Shown piece by piece: positions 41,823 to 51,530 of a stretch of 61,083 nucleotides of DNA. This stretch comes from an uncultured Neomegalonema sp. (GTDB lineage: Bacteria > Pseudomonadota > Alphaproteobacteria > Rhodobacterales > Rhodobacteraceae). Every line of letters begins with the position of its first letter. The first letter of the stretch is position 1. The DNA lies in assembly GCA_937922185.1 (NCBI GenBank), contig CAKZUT010000115.1:1-61083 (forward strand), read 5' to 3'. The notes under the pieces are model-generated. The model had not been told where the DNA came from. It worked only from the letters and a program-made list of their open reading frames with translations, and did no database searches. The translations under genes were made by a program, and so were the position numbers.

Positions 41823-42254
41823 ATGAACGACGTTTCTTCTACTGCGGCCCCTGAATCCAGTGCGGTCTGGCTGGCCCGCGCGGGCCTGCGCCCGACGCGG
41901 CAACGCCGTGCGCTCGCCGACCTGTTGCTGGCGGGCGGACACCGGCATCTGACGGCGGAGACTTTGCACGGCGAGGCGCTGGAGGCGGATGCGGGGGTAT
42001 CTCTTGCGACGGTCTACAATACGCTCAAGGCCTTCACGTCGGTGGGCCTGCTGCGCGAGATCGTCATCGAGCCGGGGCGCGTCTACTACGACACCCGCAG
42101 CGACGACCACCCGCATTTCTATCACGAGGATGACGGCACCATCGCCGACGCCCCGGTCGGCTCGGTCGCGTTCGCCTCATTGCCCGATGCCCCCGACGGC
42201 ATGGAAATCGCGGCGGTGGACGTGGTGGTGCGACTTCGCAGACAGGCGCGCTGA
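41823..42254 (+). CDS. irr: Irr, iron-response regulator of the Fur family
   Basis: A 143-residue Fur-family protein of the alphaproteobacterial Irr type, which senses heme/iron state and represses or activates iron genes. Features: winged helix with LRPTRQRRALADLLLAGGHR and GVSLATVYNTLKAFTSVGLL, then DTRSDDHPHFYHEDDGTIAD, the His-rich metal/heme segment typical of Irr and distinct from Fur. The short C-terminus lacks the CxxC zinc motifs of Fur. I use the ATG (MNDVSS) and not the TTG that overlaps the SDR stop. Confidence 0.92.
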   Translation: MNDVSSTAAPESSAVWLARAGLRPTRQRRALADLLLAGGHRHLTAETLHGEALEADAGVSLATVYNTLKAFTSVGLLREIVIEPGRVYYDTRSDDHPHFYHEDDGTIADAPVGSVAFASLPDAPDGMEIAAVDVVVRLRRQAR

Positions 42255-42318
42255 ACCGCCTCTGTCATACAAATTCAGCCACTGCCACTGTTATGCCCGC
42301 GAAGACGGACAGCCTGCT

Positions 42319-42370
42319 GAACCGGATCAGGCCGGGTCATCAAAGCGCGTTCGATGACACTGTCCGGTTC
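42319..42370. other. Two-step stem-loop between convergent irr and CoA-transferase genes
   Basis: GAACCGGA (42319-42326) pairs with TCCGGTTC (42363-42370), and inside it GTCATC pairs with GATGAC around an 11-base loop. The structure starts 65 bp after irr and 75 bp before the end of the CoA-transferase gene read from the other strand. It may end transcription from either side or belong to a small RNA. No T-run is present. Confidence 0.5.
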
Positions 42371-42444
42371 AATCGAGAGCGACTGTAGGGAGATTTCCGC
42401 TTCCCGGAGGTCGCGATAACAATCAGCAAGAAACGCTGCCGGTG

Positions 42445-43650
42445 TCAGATCGCGCCGTCTTCTCGCATCTTGTCGATGGCCGCTTCGTCATAACCCAGTG
42501 CCGTGAGGATGGTGTCGGTGTGCTCGCCCGCTTTCGGAGGGGGGGCTGTCAGGGTGGCCTGCGTGCGGCTCATCCTGATCGGCTGGCTGACGGCGTGGGT
42601 ATCGCCGCGTTCGTGGCTGTGCATGGGGGCGGCCATGCCCAGATGCCGGACCTGCGGATTGGCGAAGGTGCCCCCGATATCGTTGATCTCGCCCGCCGGA
42701 ACACCGGCTTCCGTCAATGTCTCGATCCAGTGGGCGGTCGGGGCGGTGGCGGTGATTTCGACGATCCCGGCATTCAGGGCGGCCCGGTTTTCCGAACGCC
42801 CCTCCGCATCGGCGAAACGCGGGTCGGTGATCCAGTCCTCGCGGCCCATGGCCTTCGCGAAGCGTTGCCAGATCACTTCTCCGGCCACGGCGATGTTCAT
42901 ATGACCGTCCGATGTGACGAAGACGCCTGTGGGAATGACGGTCGGGTGATCGTTGCCGGCCTGACCTGCGATCTCGCCGTCCATCAGGTATCGCGCCGCC
43001 TGAAAATCGAGCATGAAGACCTGAGCCTGCAATAACGAGGTCTGCACCCATTGCCCGCGCCCGGATGCCTGTCGTTCGAGCAGGGCGACGAGGATGCCCT
43101 GAGCGGCGAAGATTCCCGCGCAGAGATCGGCGATGGGGATGCCGACGCGCATCGGTCCCTGCCCCGGCTCTCCGGTGATGGACATCAGCCCGCCCATGCC
43201 CTGCGCGATCTGGTCGAAGCCGGGCCGTGTCGCCAACGGGCCGTCCTGCCCGAACCCGGAGATGGAGGCGTAGACAAGGCCGGGATTGGTGGCGCTGAGG
43301 GTCTCGTAGTCGATGCCGAGACGGGTTTTCACGTCGGGGCGGAAGTTCTCGACGATGACGTCCGCTTTGTCGGCGAGTTGCCGGAAGACGCGCATTCCCG
43401 CTTCGGATTTGAGGTTCAGGGTCAGGCTGCGCTTGTTGCGATGCAGGTTCTGGAAATCCGCACCCGCGCGGGGACCGCCCATTTCGGCATCGTCGTGCGG
43501 AGCCTCGATCTTGATGACGTCCGCCCCCCAATCGGCAAGCTGGCGCACGCAGGTCGGGCCGGAACGCACGCGCGTCAGATCGAGAACGAGATAGCGGGAG
43601 AGAGCCGCGCTGGCGGGGGGCGTCCGCTCACCGATGGTTCCTGTGGTCAT
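42445..43650 (-). CDS. Family III (CaiB/BaiF) CoA-transferase
   Basis: A 401-residue class III CoA transferase: YLVLDLTRVRSGPTCVRQLA, DVIKIEAPHDDAE, NKRSLTLNLKSEAG, DVIVENFRPDVKTRLGIDY, ASISGFGQDGPLATRPGFDQ, and the likely catalytic Asp in GIPIADLCAGIFAAQGILVA. These enzymes move CoA between carboxylic acids. The donor and acceptor are not readable from sequence and there is no pathway partner alongside. Confidence 0.93.
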   Translation of the reverse strand: MTTGTIGERTPPASAALSRYLVLDLTRVRSGPTCVRQLADWGADVIKIEAPHDDAEMGGPRAGADFQNLHRNKRSLTLNLKSEAGMRVFRQLADKADVIVENFRPDVKTRLGIDYETLSATNPGLVYASISGFGQDGPLATRPGFDQIAQGMGGLMSITGEPGQGPMRVGIPIADLCAGIFAAQGILVALLERQASGRGQWVQTSLLQAQVFMLDFQAARYLMDGEIAGQAGNDHPTVIPTGVFVTSDGHMNIAVAGEVIWQRFAKAMGREDWITDPRFADAEGRSENRAALNAGIVEITATAPTAHWIETLTEAGVPAGEINDIGGTFANPQVRHLGMAAPMHSHERGDTHAVSQPIRMSRTQATLTAPPPKAGEHTDTILTALGYDEAAIDKMREDGAI

Positions 43651-43766
43651 CTGCTGCTGCTCCCTTCGATCTCATGTTCTGCGAGTCGGCATCCATGAAA
43701 GGCAGCATCGATGGTAAAGGATATCCACTCCGGCGGCGACCATTGCTGTCGCGCCCTGCATAGGGC

Positions 43767-43793
43767 TGATGCGGGTGAAGCCGACCCGCATCA
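43767..43793. terminator. Perfect 10-bp hairpin between the M15 peptidase and CoA-transferase genes
   Basis: TGATGCGGGT pairs with ACCCGCATCA around a 7-base loop. Both flanking genes are leftward, and the hairpin lies about 70 bp after the peptidase stop, so it may terminate that gene. It has no T-run, which lowers certainty. The remaining bases of this gap hold no supported gene. Confidence 0.5.
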
Positions 43794-43859
43794 CCGCGAA
43801 TCGCCGGTGGGGTGGTGGGAGAAAGACGTCCTGTTCCGGCAGGACCGGACAGCGCAGGC

Positions 43860-44591
43860 TCAGCCGCGCCAGGTCCGCACCGGCCCGGTATCCAGATGGA
43901 TGAATCCCGCGCGCGGGTAGTATCCGACGCCTCCGGCGTGCATCTTCAGGGCCAGCTTGCGGAGGGTATTGGTCGAAACGCCGTCGAGGCGGATATCCGC
44001 CGCCATGCCGCGCACATGATAGCTGTTCTTGGCGACCCCGCGCAGGCGGCGGCGCAGCATCCGGTTCGTCGCCTCCGAGCGATAGCCGGAGACGACCGTG
44101 ATCGCCTGATCGAAGCCGATTTCCTCCTGCACCATGGACAGCAGTTCGATCAGGCCCCGGTCGATCTTGACCACCTCGTCCCGGCGCCAGTCGCGCAGCA
44201 GGTGGTCGATCTCGCCCAGGGCGTCGTCATATATGATCGGCCCGGTGCGGAAGACCCCGTCGAAGATTTCGCCCGTGCGCTTGACGCGCAGTTTCAGGCG
44301 GTGTTCGCGGTTGTCCTCATAGCCCATATCGACGCGCAGAGGCTTGCGGACGGGCAGGGGGAACAGACCCTTGCGGCTGACTGCCGGTTCGGGCTGCACT
44401 TCGGACAGGGCGTGGTATTCGATCCTTGCGTCCCAGCCCCGATTGGCGCGGTAGGTCGCGACTCCCTGCCCCACATCGCCGTCATAGATCGGACTCATCC
44501 CCGCGAGGGCAGGGGATGCGCCCGCGAGAGTCAGCCCGGCGGCGGCGCGGGATGCGTTCATCAGAAACAAGCGGCGGGTGGTATCGGCCAT
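43860..44591 (-). CDS. DUF882 / M15A-type peptidase with Tat-like signal
   Basis: A 243-residue exported protein. The N-terminus TTRRLFLMNASRAAAGLTLAG has twin arginines before a hydrophobic stretch, which suggests Tat export. The C-terminal half is the YcbK-like M15 fold: VVSGYRSEATNRMLRR, NSYHVRGMAADIRLDG and GFIHLDTGPVRTW supply the expected zinc ligands (SxHxxGxAxD and HxD). Family members cut peptidoglycan peptides. The track begins 45 residues earlier without a signal character; the ATG at the Tat motif is chosen. Divergent from lysK. Confidence 0.88.
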   Translation of the reverse strand: MADTTRRLFLMNASRAAAGLTLAGASPALAGMSPIYDGDVGQGVATYRANRGWDARIEYHALSEVQPEPAVSRKGLFPLPVRKPLRVDMGYEDNREHRLKLRVKRTGEIFDGVFRTGPIIYDDALGEIDHLLRDWRRDEVVKIDRGLIELLSMVQEEIGFDQAITVVSGYRSEATNRMLRRRLRGVAKNSYHVRGMAADIRLDGVSTNTLRKLALKMHAGGVGYYPRAGFIHLDTGPVRTWRG

Positions 44592-44768
44592 GCGTGGTAG
44601 TCCCCAGATCGTACTGCGTACTGGTGCAGCAACGCGGAGCCTAGATGCCGGGGGTTTAACAAGGGTTAACGCGCCGTACTTCGTATCCGCATTGACGCAA
44701 GCCTTACCGACGGTTAGCAGACACAAGTTCAGACAATCTTATCCATGTTCGACAGCGGGGCCTGACCG

Positions 44769-46337
44769 ATGACCGAGTTGCGCGATATTGCCCTCTCCGC
44801 CAAAGCGTGGCCTTTCGAGGAAGCGCGCCGACTGGTCAAACGCTTCGAGCGCAAGCCGCCCGAAAAGGGCTATGCCCTGTTCGAGACAGGCTATGGTCCC
44901 TCCGGCCTGCCGCATCTGGGCACCTTCGGCGAGGTCGCGCGCACGACCATGGTGCGACGTGCCTTCGAATCGATGAGCGACATCCCCACGAAGTTGATCG
45001 CGTTCTCCGACGACATGGACGGGTTGCGGAAAGTTCCGACCAACGTGCCCAATGGCGAGATGCTGGCCGAGGATCTGAATCTGCCCCTGACCAAAGTGCG
45101 CGATCCCTTCGGCGAGCATGAGAGCTTTGCCCATAACAACAACGCCCGTCTGTGCGCTTTTCTCGACGGTTTCGGCTTCGATTACGAATTCGCCTCCTCG
45201 ACCGATTACTACACTTCGGGCAGGTTCGATGAGATGCTCGTCCGCTGTCTGGAGCGTTTCGATAAGATCATGGCGATCATGCTGCCGACGCTGGGGGCCG
45301 ACCGTCAGGCGACCTATTCCCCCTTTCTGCCCGTCAGCCCGAAGACCGGCCATGTGCTTCAGGTGCCGACTCTGGAGCGCAATGTCGAAAAGGGCACCAT
45401 CACCTATGAGGAACCCGATGGCGAGCGCGTCGAGCTGCCGGTCACGGGGGGCAACGTCAAGCTGCAATGGAAACCCGACTGGGCCATGCGCTGGGCCGCG
45501 CTCGGCGTCGATTACGAAATGGCCGGGAAAGACCTGATCGATTCGGTCACGCAATCCTCGAAAATCTGCAAGGCACTGGGCTGTCCGCCGCCCGAGGGCT
45601 TCAATTACGAACTCTTCAACGACGAGAAGGGCGAGAAGATATCCAAATCGAAAGGCAATGGCCTCTCGATGGAGGAATGGCTGGCCTATGCGCCCGCCGA
45701 GAGCCTGTCCTACTTCATGTTCCAGAAGCCGAAAACCGCCAAGCGGCTGTATTTCGACGTCATCCCCAAGGCCGTGGACGAATATCATCAGCAATTGCGC
45801 GCCTACCCGGAGCAGGACACCGCCAGGCGGATCGCCAACCCTGTCTGGCATGTCCATCAGGGAAATCCGCCCGAAACGGCGATGCCGGTCAGCTATTCGA
45901 TGCTGCTCAATCTGGCGAGCGCGGCGGGGGCCGAGGATACGGAGACTCTGTGGGGCTTCATCCGCAAATACGCTCCCGATGCCACACCGGGCAGCCACCC
46001 GGCGCTCGATGAGGCGGCGGCGGGGGCGGTGCGCTACTACCACGACCGGATCGCGCCCTATAAACTGCGCCGCGCCCCCGACGACAAGGAACGCGCCGCC
46101 CTTGCCGATCTCCGCAACCGCCTCGCCAACGCCCCCTCAGACCTCGACGGCGAAGCCCTGCAATCCATCGTCTACGAAGTCGGCATGGCCCACGATTTCG
46201 ACCCCCTGCGCGCATGGTTCACGGCGATCTACGAGACGTTGCTGGGCCAGTCACAGGGACCGCGTTTCGGCGGCTTTGTCGAACTGTACGGGGTGCCGGA
46301 GACAGTGGCCCTGATCGACGAGACATTGGGGGAGTAG
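44769..46337 (+). CDS. lysK: Lysine--tRNA ligase, class I
   Basis: Class I lysyl-tRNA synthetase, the archaeal-type enzyme used by many alphaproteobacteria in place of class II LysS. 522 residues. The HIGH-type motif reads [17 protein letters not shown] and the KMSKS-type motif is [25 protein letters not shown] and [20 protein letters not shown] are family segments. A 6-bp hairpin without T-run follows the stop codon. Confidence 0.96.
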   Translation: MTELRDIALSAKAWPFEEARRLVKRFERKPPEKGYALFETGYGPSGLPHLGTFGEVARTTMVRRAFESMSDIPTKLIAFSDDMDGLRKVPTNVPNGEMLAEDLNLPLTKVRDPFGEHESFAHNNNARLCAFLDGFGFDYEFASSTDYYTSGRFDEMLVRCLERFDKIMAIMLPTLGADRQATYSPFLPVSPKTGHVLQVPTLERNVEKGTITYEEPDGERVELPVTGGNVKLQWKPDWAMRWAALGVDYEMAGKDLIDSVTQSSKICKALGCPPPEGFNYELFNDEKGEKISKSKGNGLSMEEWLAYAPAESLSYFMFQKPKTAKRLYFDVIPKAVDEYHQQLRAYPEQDTARRIANPVWHVHQGNPPETAMPVSYSMLLNLASAAGAEDTETLWGFIRKYAPDATPGSHPALDEAAAGAVRYYHDRIAPYKLRRAPDDKERAALADLRNRLANAPSDLDGEALQSIVYEVGMAHDFDPLRAWFTAIYETLLGQSQGPRFGGFVELYGVPETVALIDETLGE

Positions 46338-46351
46338 GGCATCTCTGCCCT
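46336..46351 (+). terminator. Weak hairpin at the lysK stop codon
   Basis: AGGGCA and TGCCCT pair around TCTC, beginning inside the lysK stop codon. No T-run follows, so terminator function is uncertain. Confidence 0.35.
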
Positions 46352-46425
46352 TCGGGTGGCTTGAAATGACGGGCCGCAGTGGCCACGTTCCGAATACGGG
46401 GCATTCTGACGCGAGGGTTCTCACT

Positions 46426-47145
46426 ATGTATTTCGATATGACCTACATGCTTCTGGTCGTGCTTCCGGGCATGGTTCTGTCCGGCGGTGCTTCGTGGATG
46501 GTGAAGAACACCTTCAAGAAATACGAGACGGTCGGTACCCGCAGCAATCTGACGGGGGCCGAGGCCGCACAGTTGATGCTCGAACGGTCGGGGGTCACGA
46601 ATTGCCGGATCGAGCCGGTTTCCGGGCGTCTCAGCGACCATTACGACCCTCGCGACCGCACGTTGCGACTCTCCGAACCTGTCTATGCGTCGCGCTCCAT
46701 CTCCGCCATCGGGGTTGCCTGCCATGAGGCGGGCCATGCCCTGCAACACGCTCAGGGCTACAAGTGGCTCAGGATGCGCTCTGCGATGGTGCCGGTGACG
46801 AATATCGCCAGCAAGATGTCGATGCCGATCCTGATGGTCGGCATGATGCTGCTGTCGCTCGCGCCGATCCTCGGTCAGTGGGTCGTGCTGGTCGGTGTTG
46901 CCCTGTTCGCGGCGGCGGTCGTCTTCTCGGTCGTCACGCTGCCGGTGGAATGGGATGCGAGCGCGCGGGCCAAGACCGCCATGGTGCAGGCGGGCATCGT
47001 GGACGGGCAGGAGGCACGCGGGGCGGCCAAAGTGCTCAATGCCGCCTTCCTCACCTATCTGGCCTCCGCCATCGCCTCGATCATGACCCTGATCTATTAT
47101 CTGCATCGTTCGGGTCTGTTGCGGCAGATGATGAGCCGCCGCTGA
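46426..47145 (+). CDS. YugP-family membrane zinc metallopeptidase
   Basis: A 239-residue membrane protein. An N-terminal membrane segment (MLLVVLPGMVLSGGASWMV) precedes the HEAGH zinc motif in AIGVACHEAGHALQHAQGYK at about residue 100, then two more hydrophobic stretches (ILMVGMMLLSLAPILG, VVLVGVALFAAAVVFSVV) and LPVEWDASARAKTAM, a conserved family segment with a further Glu. It is the neutral zinc peptidase (DUF2268-unrelated, YugP) type, of unknown substrate. The ATG at 46426 is preferred (GCGAGGG upstream). Confidence 0.9.
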   Translation: MYFDMTYMLLVVLPGMVLSGGASWMVKNTFKKYETVGTRSNLTGAEAAQLMLERSGVTNCRIEPVSGRLSDHYDPRDRTLRLSEPVYASRSISAIGVACHEAGHALQHAQGYKWLRMRSAMVPVTNIASKMSMPILMVGMMLLSLAPILGQWVVLVGVALFAAAVVFSVVTLPVEWDASARAKTAMVQAGIVDGQEARGAAKVLNAAFLTYLASAIASIMTLIYYLHRSGLLRQMMSRR

Positions 47146-47163
47146 CGCCAGCCGAGGAACGGG

Positions 47164-49035
47164 TTGGCCCTGACCGTGCGAAGCGGCTATACCCGCCCGC
47201 GAACCACGGAGCGCACAGGCTTGGCCGACATCACCTCACCCCCGCCCCCCGCCAGAAAGGTGAAGGATGCCGGGCTGTCCCTCGCCGAGCCGCAGTCAAA
47301 GGTGCTGCTCGGCCGCCTCTGGCACGAATACGTCAGGCGCCATTTCAGGGTGCTGATCGTCGCCACTGTCCTCATGATGATGGAAGGCAGTGTTCTGGGG
47401 GGCCTCTCCTTCCTCGTCGCGCCGATGTTCGATCAGGTGATGATCGACAAGGACCGCGACGCGATGGTCTGGATCGGCGCGCTGGTCTTCGGCCTGTTCT
47501 TCATGCGGGCCGTCGCGGGGTTTATCCAGCGGATGCTGATCGTGCGTGTGGGCCTGAAGGTCGTGACCGACATGCAGAGAGATCTGCTCGGACATATCCT
47601 GTCTCTCGATTCCGCGTTCTTCCAATACCATCCCCCCGGCCACCTGATCGAGCGGGTGCGGGGGGACGCCCAGAGCCTCCAGAGTTTCGCCGCCACCGCC
47701 CTGATGACCGTGGGCCGCGATACCGTGAGCCTGATCTCACTGATCGCCGTGGCGCTGTATTACGACTGGAAGCTGACCCTGATCGCCTTTATCGGCGTGC
47801 CGCTGCTGGTCTTGCCGATGGTGAAGACCCAACGCTGGATACGCTCGAATACCCGGTTTTCGCGGGAGGCATCTGCCCGGATATCCAATCGCCTCGACGA
47901 GATTTTCCACGGCGTTCACGCGATCAAGGTCAACCGGCTGGAAGAGCATGAGCGGGGCCGTTTCCTGGGCGATCTCAATGAATTTCTGCGCCTTCGCATC
48001 CGGGAAGCCATGGGGCAATCGGCGCTGCCCGCCCTGATCGATATTCTGGCGGCGGGCGGTTTTCTGGCCGTCCTCGTCTATGGTGGCAGTCAGATCATCG
48101 ACGGCAACAAGTCGCCGGGGGAGTTTCTCAGCTTCTTCGCCGCCGTCGGCCTTGTCTTCGACCCCCTGCGCCGTCTGAGTTCGGTTTCGGGCCGGATTCA
48201 GTCGGCCCTTGCCTCGCTGGAGCGGCTCTACGGTCTCTACGATGCGCGCCCGGACATTGCCGATCCCGTGCCCGCGCAGGCGATGGACGTTCCCGCCGAT
48301 ACCACCATCGCCTTGCGGGACGTGCATTTCCGGTATGATGACTATCCGGTCCTGCGGGGGCTGTCCTTTACCGCCAAGGCAGGCGAGACGACGGCGCTGG
48401 TCGGCCATTCGGGGGCGGGCAAGAGCACGGTTTTCCACCTGCTGACGCGCCTGATCGATCCGCAATCGGGCGAAGTGACGGTCGGGGGTGTTCCTGTCTC
48501 CGCCATGCGGCTGGGCGCGTTGAGGAACCTCTATTCCGTCGTCAATCAGGATGCGGCCCTCTTCGATGAGACGATCCGCTACAATTTCCGCCTCGGCAGA
48601 CTGGATGCCACCGATGCCGAGATCGAGGCGGCGGCGGAACAAGCCTTCGTCACCGACTTCGCAAGGGATCAGCCCGAGGGTCTCGATACCCGTGTCGGCC
48701 CGCGCGGCGGTTCGCTCTCGGGCGGTCAGCGCCAGCGTATCGTCATCGGTCGCGCCATGCTGCGCGATGCCCCGATCCTGCTGCTGGACGAGCCGACATC
48801 GGCGCTGGACGCCTCCGCAGAGGCCACGATCCAGAAAGCCCTGAACCGCCTTTCCGCCGACCGCACCACCCTCGTCATCGCCCATCGTCTTGCCACCATT
48901 CGCGATGCCGACAAGATTGTCGTCATGGACAAGGGGGCGGTCGTGGATGAGGGCCGCCATGAGGATCTGTTGTCACGGGGCGGCCTCTATGCCGATCTCT
49001 ACAACCTGCAATTCAGGACGGGAGATGTGGGATAA
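47164..49035 (+). CDS. MsbA-like ABC exporter (fused permease and ATPase)
   Basis: A 623-residue half-transporter. Six membrane segments in residues about 60-340 (LIVATVLMMMEGSVLGGLSF, WIGALVFGLFFMRAVAGF, LISLIAVALYYDWKLTLIAF and others), then the ATPase with Walker A GHSGAGKST, Q-loop, signature LSGGQRQRIV, Walker B ILLLDEPTSALD and switch His IAHR. It resembles lipid A or glycolipid flippases of the MsbA group. The start is unsure: the track TTG is followed by an in-frame GTG and another TTG with no clear ribosome site. Confidence 0.92.
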   Translation: MALTVRSGYTRPRTTERTGLADITSPPPPARKVKDAGLSLAEPQSKVLLGRLWHEYVRRHFRVLIVATVLMMMEGSVLGGLSFLVAPMFDQVMIDKDRDAMVWIGALVFGLFFMRAVAGFIQRMLIVRVGLKVVTDMQRDLLGHILSLDSAFFQYHPPGHLIERVRGDAQSLQSFAATALMTVGRDTVSLISLIAVALYYDWKLTLIAFIGVPLLVLPMVKTQRWIRSNTRFSREASARISNRLDEIFHGVHAIKVNRLEEHERGRFLGDLNEFLRLRIREAMGQSALPALIDILAAGGFLAVLVYGGSQIIDGNKSPGEFLSFFAAVGLVFDPLRRLSSVSGRIQSALASLERLYGLYDARPDIADPVPAQAMDVPADTTIALRDVHFRYDDYPVLRGLSFTAKAGETTALVGHSGAGKSTVFHLLTRLIDPQSGEVTVGGVPVSAMRLGALRNLYSVVNQDAALFDETIRYNFRLGRLDATDAEIEAAAEQAFVTDFARDQPEGLDTRVGPRGGSLSGGQRQRIVIGRAMLRDAPILLLDEPTSALDASAEATIQKALNRLSADRTTLVIAHRLATIRDADKIVVMDKGAVVDEGRHEDLLSRGGLYADLYNLQFRTGDVG

Positions 49036-49138
49036 GCCCGCTTCTCTCTTCGCCTTGCCTGCCGATGCGCGGCTCCGATATAGATTCCCCTTGCGTTCCC
49101 GCCCCGTTATGCAACCATGCTGAGAGACTTCCCGGCGG

Positions 49139-49831
49139 ATGACGATGGCGACGGACGTGCTGACCCTGAGCGTATGTGACGATCTGGTGGAGCCGCGTCC
49201 GAGCGGGGCGCTCTGGCTTGCCCAATCGCGCACGCTCGTTGTCTCCGACCTTCATCTGGGCAAAGCCGAGCGCAATGCAAGGCGGGGCGGGGGATTCTGG
49301 CCCCCCTATGAGAATACCGAGACACTGACCCGACTCGAACACGAAATCACGGCCCTCGATCCGGCTTGTGTCGTGACGCTGGGCGACAGTTTCGATGATG
49401 GAGCCTGTATCGCGGCGCTGGACCCGCAGACCCGCGCGCGGATTGATGCGCTGGTGGCCGCGCGGCGGTGGATCTGGGTGACGGGCAATCATGATCCTGC
49501 TCCTGCCGGTATGGGCGGTGAGAGCGCGGATGCCGTGCCGCTGGGTTCCCTCATGCTGCGCCATATCGCGGAGCCGGGCGCACAGGGCGAGATTTCGGGG
49601 CATTATCACCCGAAGGCCAGCCTGCGTATCCGGGGGCGGCGCATCACCCGCAAATGCTTTCTGGCCAGTGCCGACCGGATCATCCTGCCCGCTTTCGGGG
49701 CCTTTACGGGTGGCCTCGATGTCTTCGATCCTGCCTTTGAACCGCTGTTCGACCGCGATGCCTGCGTCGTGCTGACCGGAGCGCGGGGCGCTGCCCTGCC
49801 GCTCACCCGCTTGCGCCGTATGGCGGCATAA
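49139..49831 (+). CDS. pdeM: Ligase-associated DNA damage response endonuclease PdeM
   Basis: A 230-residue metallophosphatase. The metal motifs are complete: VVSDLHLGKAERNARRGG, VTLGDSFDD, WVTGNHDP and ISGHYHPKASL. Proteins of this exact layout are named PdeM and usually travel with an ATP-dependent DNA ligase and a helicase; neither is in this window. The next gene, a ClpP-like protein, is 17 bp away on the same strand. Confidence 0.88.
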   Translation: MTMATDVLTLSVCDDLVEPRPSGALWLAQSRTLVVSDLHLGKAERNARRGGGFWPPYENTETLTRLEHEITALDPACVVTLGDSFDDGACIAALDPQTRARIDALVAARRWIWVTGNHDPAPAGMGGESADAVPLGSLMLRHIAEPGAQGEISGHYHPKASLRIRGRRITRKCFLASADRIILPAFGAFTGGLDVFDPAFEPLFDRDACVVLTGARGAALPLTRLRRMAA

Positions 49832-49848
49832 TCCCTCTGGAGAGTTTC

Positions 49849-50523
49849 ATGATCCGATCACTTGGCGCGTTTTGCCTTTGCATGGGCCTCGCGGCCACCC
49901 CGGTCGCCGCGCAGGAGGGTCGGGCTGCCACCTCCCCGAAGAAGGGCGGCACGATGGTCATCAACTTTCTTGGCCCGGTGACGTCGTTCTCCATGGCCGA
50001 GATCGTGCGCGGCGCACAGGATGCGGTACTGGTCGGGGCGGATGAGGTGCAGATCAATATCAGTTCGGGGGGCGGGCGTGTCTATGCCGCCCGGTTCGCC
50101 GTGAACGTCCTGCGCTCCCTGCCGATCAGGATCACGACCGTGGCCATGTCGGATGTCGGCAGTTCAGCCGTCGCGCTCTTCTGTGCGGGGGAGGAACGCT
50201 ATGTTGCCCCCGGCGCATCGGTCTTTCTGCACCAGCTCACGCGCTTTGCCGAACGCTCGGTCAAGACGGCACGGGCGCAGGAGCGCGAGGACGAGATCGT
50301 GCGCGGCTGGTATGACAACATGCTCGGCCAGTGTCTGGCCGACCGCGCCTCGATGAGCGAGATCGAGGTCTATAACGAGCGTGATCTGATCCTCGACGAT
50401 GCCGATATCCTGCGCCTCGGCATGGCGAACAAGGCGTATTCGACCCTCAACGAGAAACGCCAGTTCGGGCGGGCCATCAACGTGGTGCCCGGTGACCTCA
50501 AGCGGATCGTGCCCGACAATTGA
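49849..50523 (+). CDS. Exported ClpP-like serine protease family protein
   Basis: A 224-residue protein with a signal peptide (MIRSLGAFCLCMGLAATPVAAQ) followed by a ClpP/crotonase-type fold. ADEVQINISSGGGRVYAA is the first oxyanion segment; VGSSAVALFCAGEERY gives the nucleophile Ser region; ASVFLHQLTRF gives the His (as HQ in ClpP); YNERDLILDDADILRLGMAN gives the Asp in the ERD position. All three catalytic positions therefore look kept. Normal ClpP is cytoplasmic and works with ATPases; an exported form would act alone in the periplasm or outer space. Function is inferred. Confidence 0.8.
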   Translation: MIRSLGAFCLCMGLAATPVAAQEGRAATSPKKGGTMVINFLGPVTSFSMAEIVRGAQDAVLVGADEVQINISSGGGRVYAARFAVNVLRSLPIRITTVAMSDVGSSAVALFCAGEERYVAPGASVFLHQLTRFAERSVKTARAQEREDEIVRGWYDNMLGQCLADRASMSEIEVYNERDLILDDADILRLGMANKAYSTLNEKRQFGRAINVVPGDLKRIVPDN

Positions 50524-50553
50524 TCCGCTGTCGGCCCTCGCAGCGACCGCCGG

Positions 50554-51519
50554 TTACTCCAGACACCATCGCAGGATGCTCTTCTGGGCGTGCAGGCGGT
50601 TCTCGGCCTCGTCGAAGATCACCGATTGCAGCCCGTCCATGACGGCCCCCGTCGCCTCTTCCTCGCGATGGGCGGGCAGGCAGTGCATGAACACCGCTCC
50701 GGGATTGGCCTGTGCCATCAGGGCCTCGTCCACCTGATAGGGGGCAAGCTGGTTATGCCGCCGTTCGCGCACATCATCGCTGTCATTCATCGACAGCCAT
50801 GTGTCCGTTACCACCGCATCGGCCCCCGCGACCGCCTGTGCCGGATCATCGACCACGCGAACTCTGGCCCCGTTCGCCTTCGCCCAGTCCAGTGCGCGCG
50901 GATCGGGGCGCAGGGTTTCGGGGCAGGCAATATCCAATGCAAAATCGAACTGTCCGGCGGCATGGATCAGGCTGGTGACGACATTGTTGCCGTCCCCTGT
51001 CCAGGCCAGTTTGCGCCCTCTGATCGGGCCGATATGCTCCTCGAAGGTCATGACATCGGCCATGATCTGACAGGGATGCGTGTCATCGGTCAGGCCGTTG
51101 ATGACGGGCACTGTCGCGTGGCGGGCCAGCTCGGTCAGCGTGTCATGCGCGTTGCAACGGATCATGATCGCATCGACGTAGCGGCTGAGGACGCGGGCCG
51201 TATCGGCAACCGTCTCGCCGCGCCCCAGCTGCATATCCGCCGCCGAGAGCACGATGGTTTCCCCCCCCAGTTGCCGCATCCCCACATCGAAGGATACGCG
51301 GGTGCGGGTGGAGGGTTTTTCGAAGATCATCGCCAGCAGTTTTCCGGCAAGCGGGGCATCCGCATCGCGCGCGGCCTGCCCCAGTCCGTTGCGCGCGGAT
51401 TTACGGCGGCGGCTGTCATCGAGGATGCCGCGCAGGTCGGTGGGGGACACCTTGTGCAGATCGAGGAAATGACGTCCCCGTCCGGCCCCCAGGGGCCGGT
51501 CACTTGTCTTGTCCGTCAT
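50554..51519 (-). CDS. argF: Ornithine carbamoyltransferase
   Basis: Makes citrulline from ornithine and carbamoyl phosphate in arginine synthesis. 321 residues. Carbamoyl-phosphate-binding [15 protein letters not shown], then ALADYxT-equivalent [20 protein letters not shown], and the ornithine-binding [13 protein letters not shown]. It lies 11 bp downstream of argD, so the two form an operon. Confidence 0.97.
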   Translation of the reverse strand: MTDKTSDRPLGAGRGRHFLDLHKVSPTDLRGILDDSRRRKSARNGLGQAARDADAPLAGKLLAMIFEKPSTRTRVSFDVGMRQLGGETIVLSAADMQLGRGETVADTARVLSRYVDAIMIRCNAHDTLTELARHATVPVINGLTDDTHPCQIMADVMTFEEHIGPIRGRKLAWTGDGNNVVTSLIHAAGQFDFALDIACPETLRPDPRALDWAKANGARVRVVDDPAQAVAGADAVVTDTWLSMNDSDDVRERRHNQLAPYQVDEALMAQANPGAVFMHCLPAHREEEATGAVMDGLQSVIFDEAENRLHAQKSILRWCLE

Positions 51520-51530
51520 GGGAAAGCCCT

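Noticed and set aside
42531-42550. Run of G residues inside the CoA-transferase gene as a phase-variation tract
   Set aside because: The tract is short (about eight bases), in frame and encodes a Pro-rich stretch of a complete gene; no sign of frameshift.
43711-43920. 69-residue plus-strand frame in the gap right of the CoA transferase
   Set aside because: His/Arg/Trp-rich low-quality composition, no ribosome site, and it overlaps the hairpin and the end of the M15 peptidase gene.
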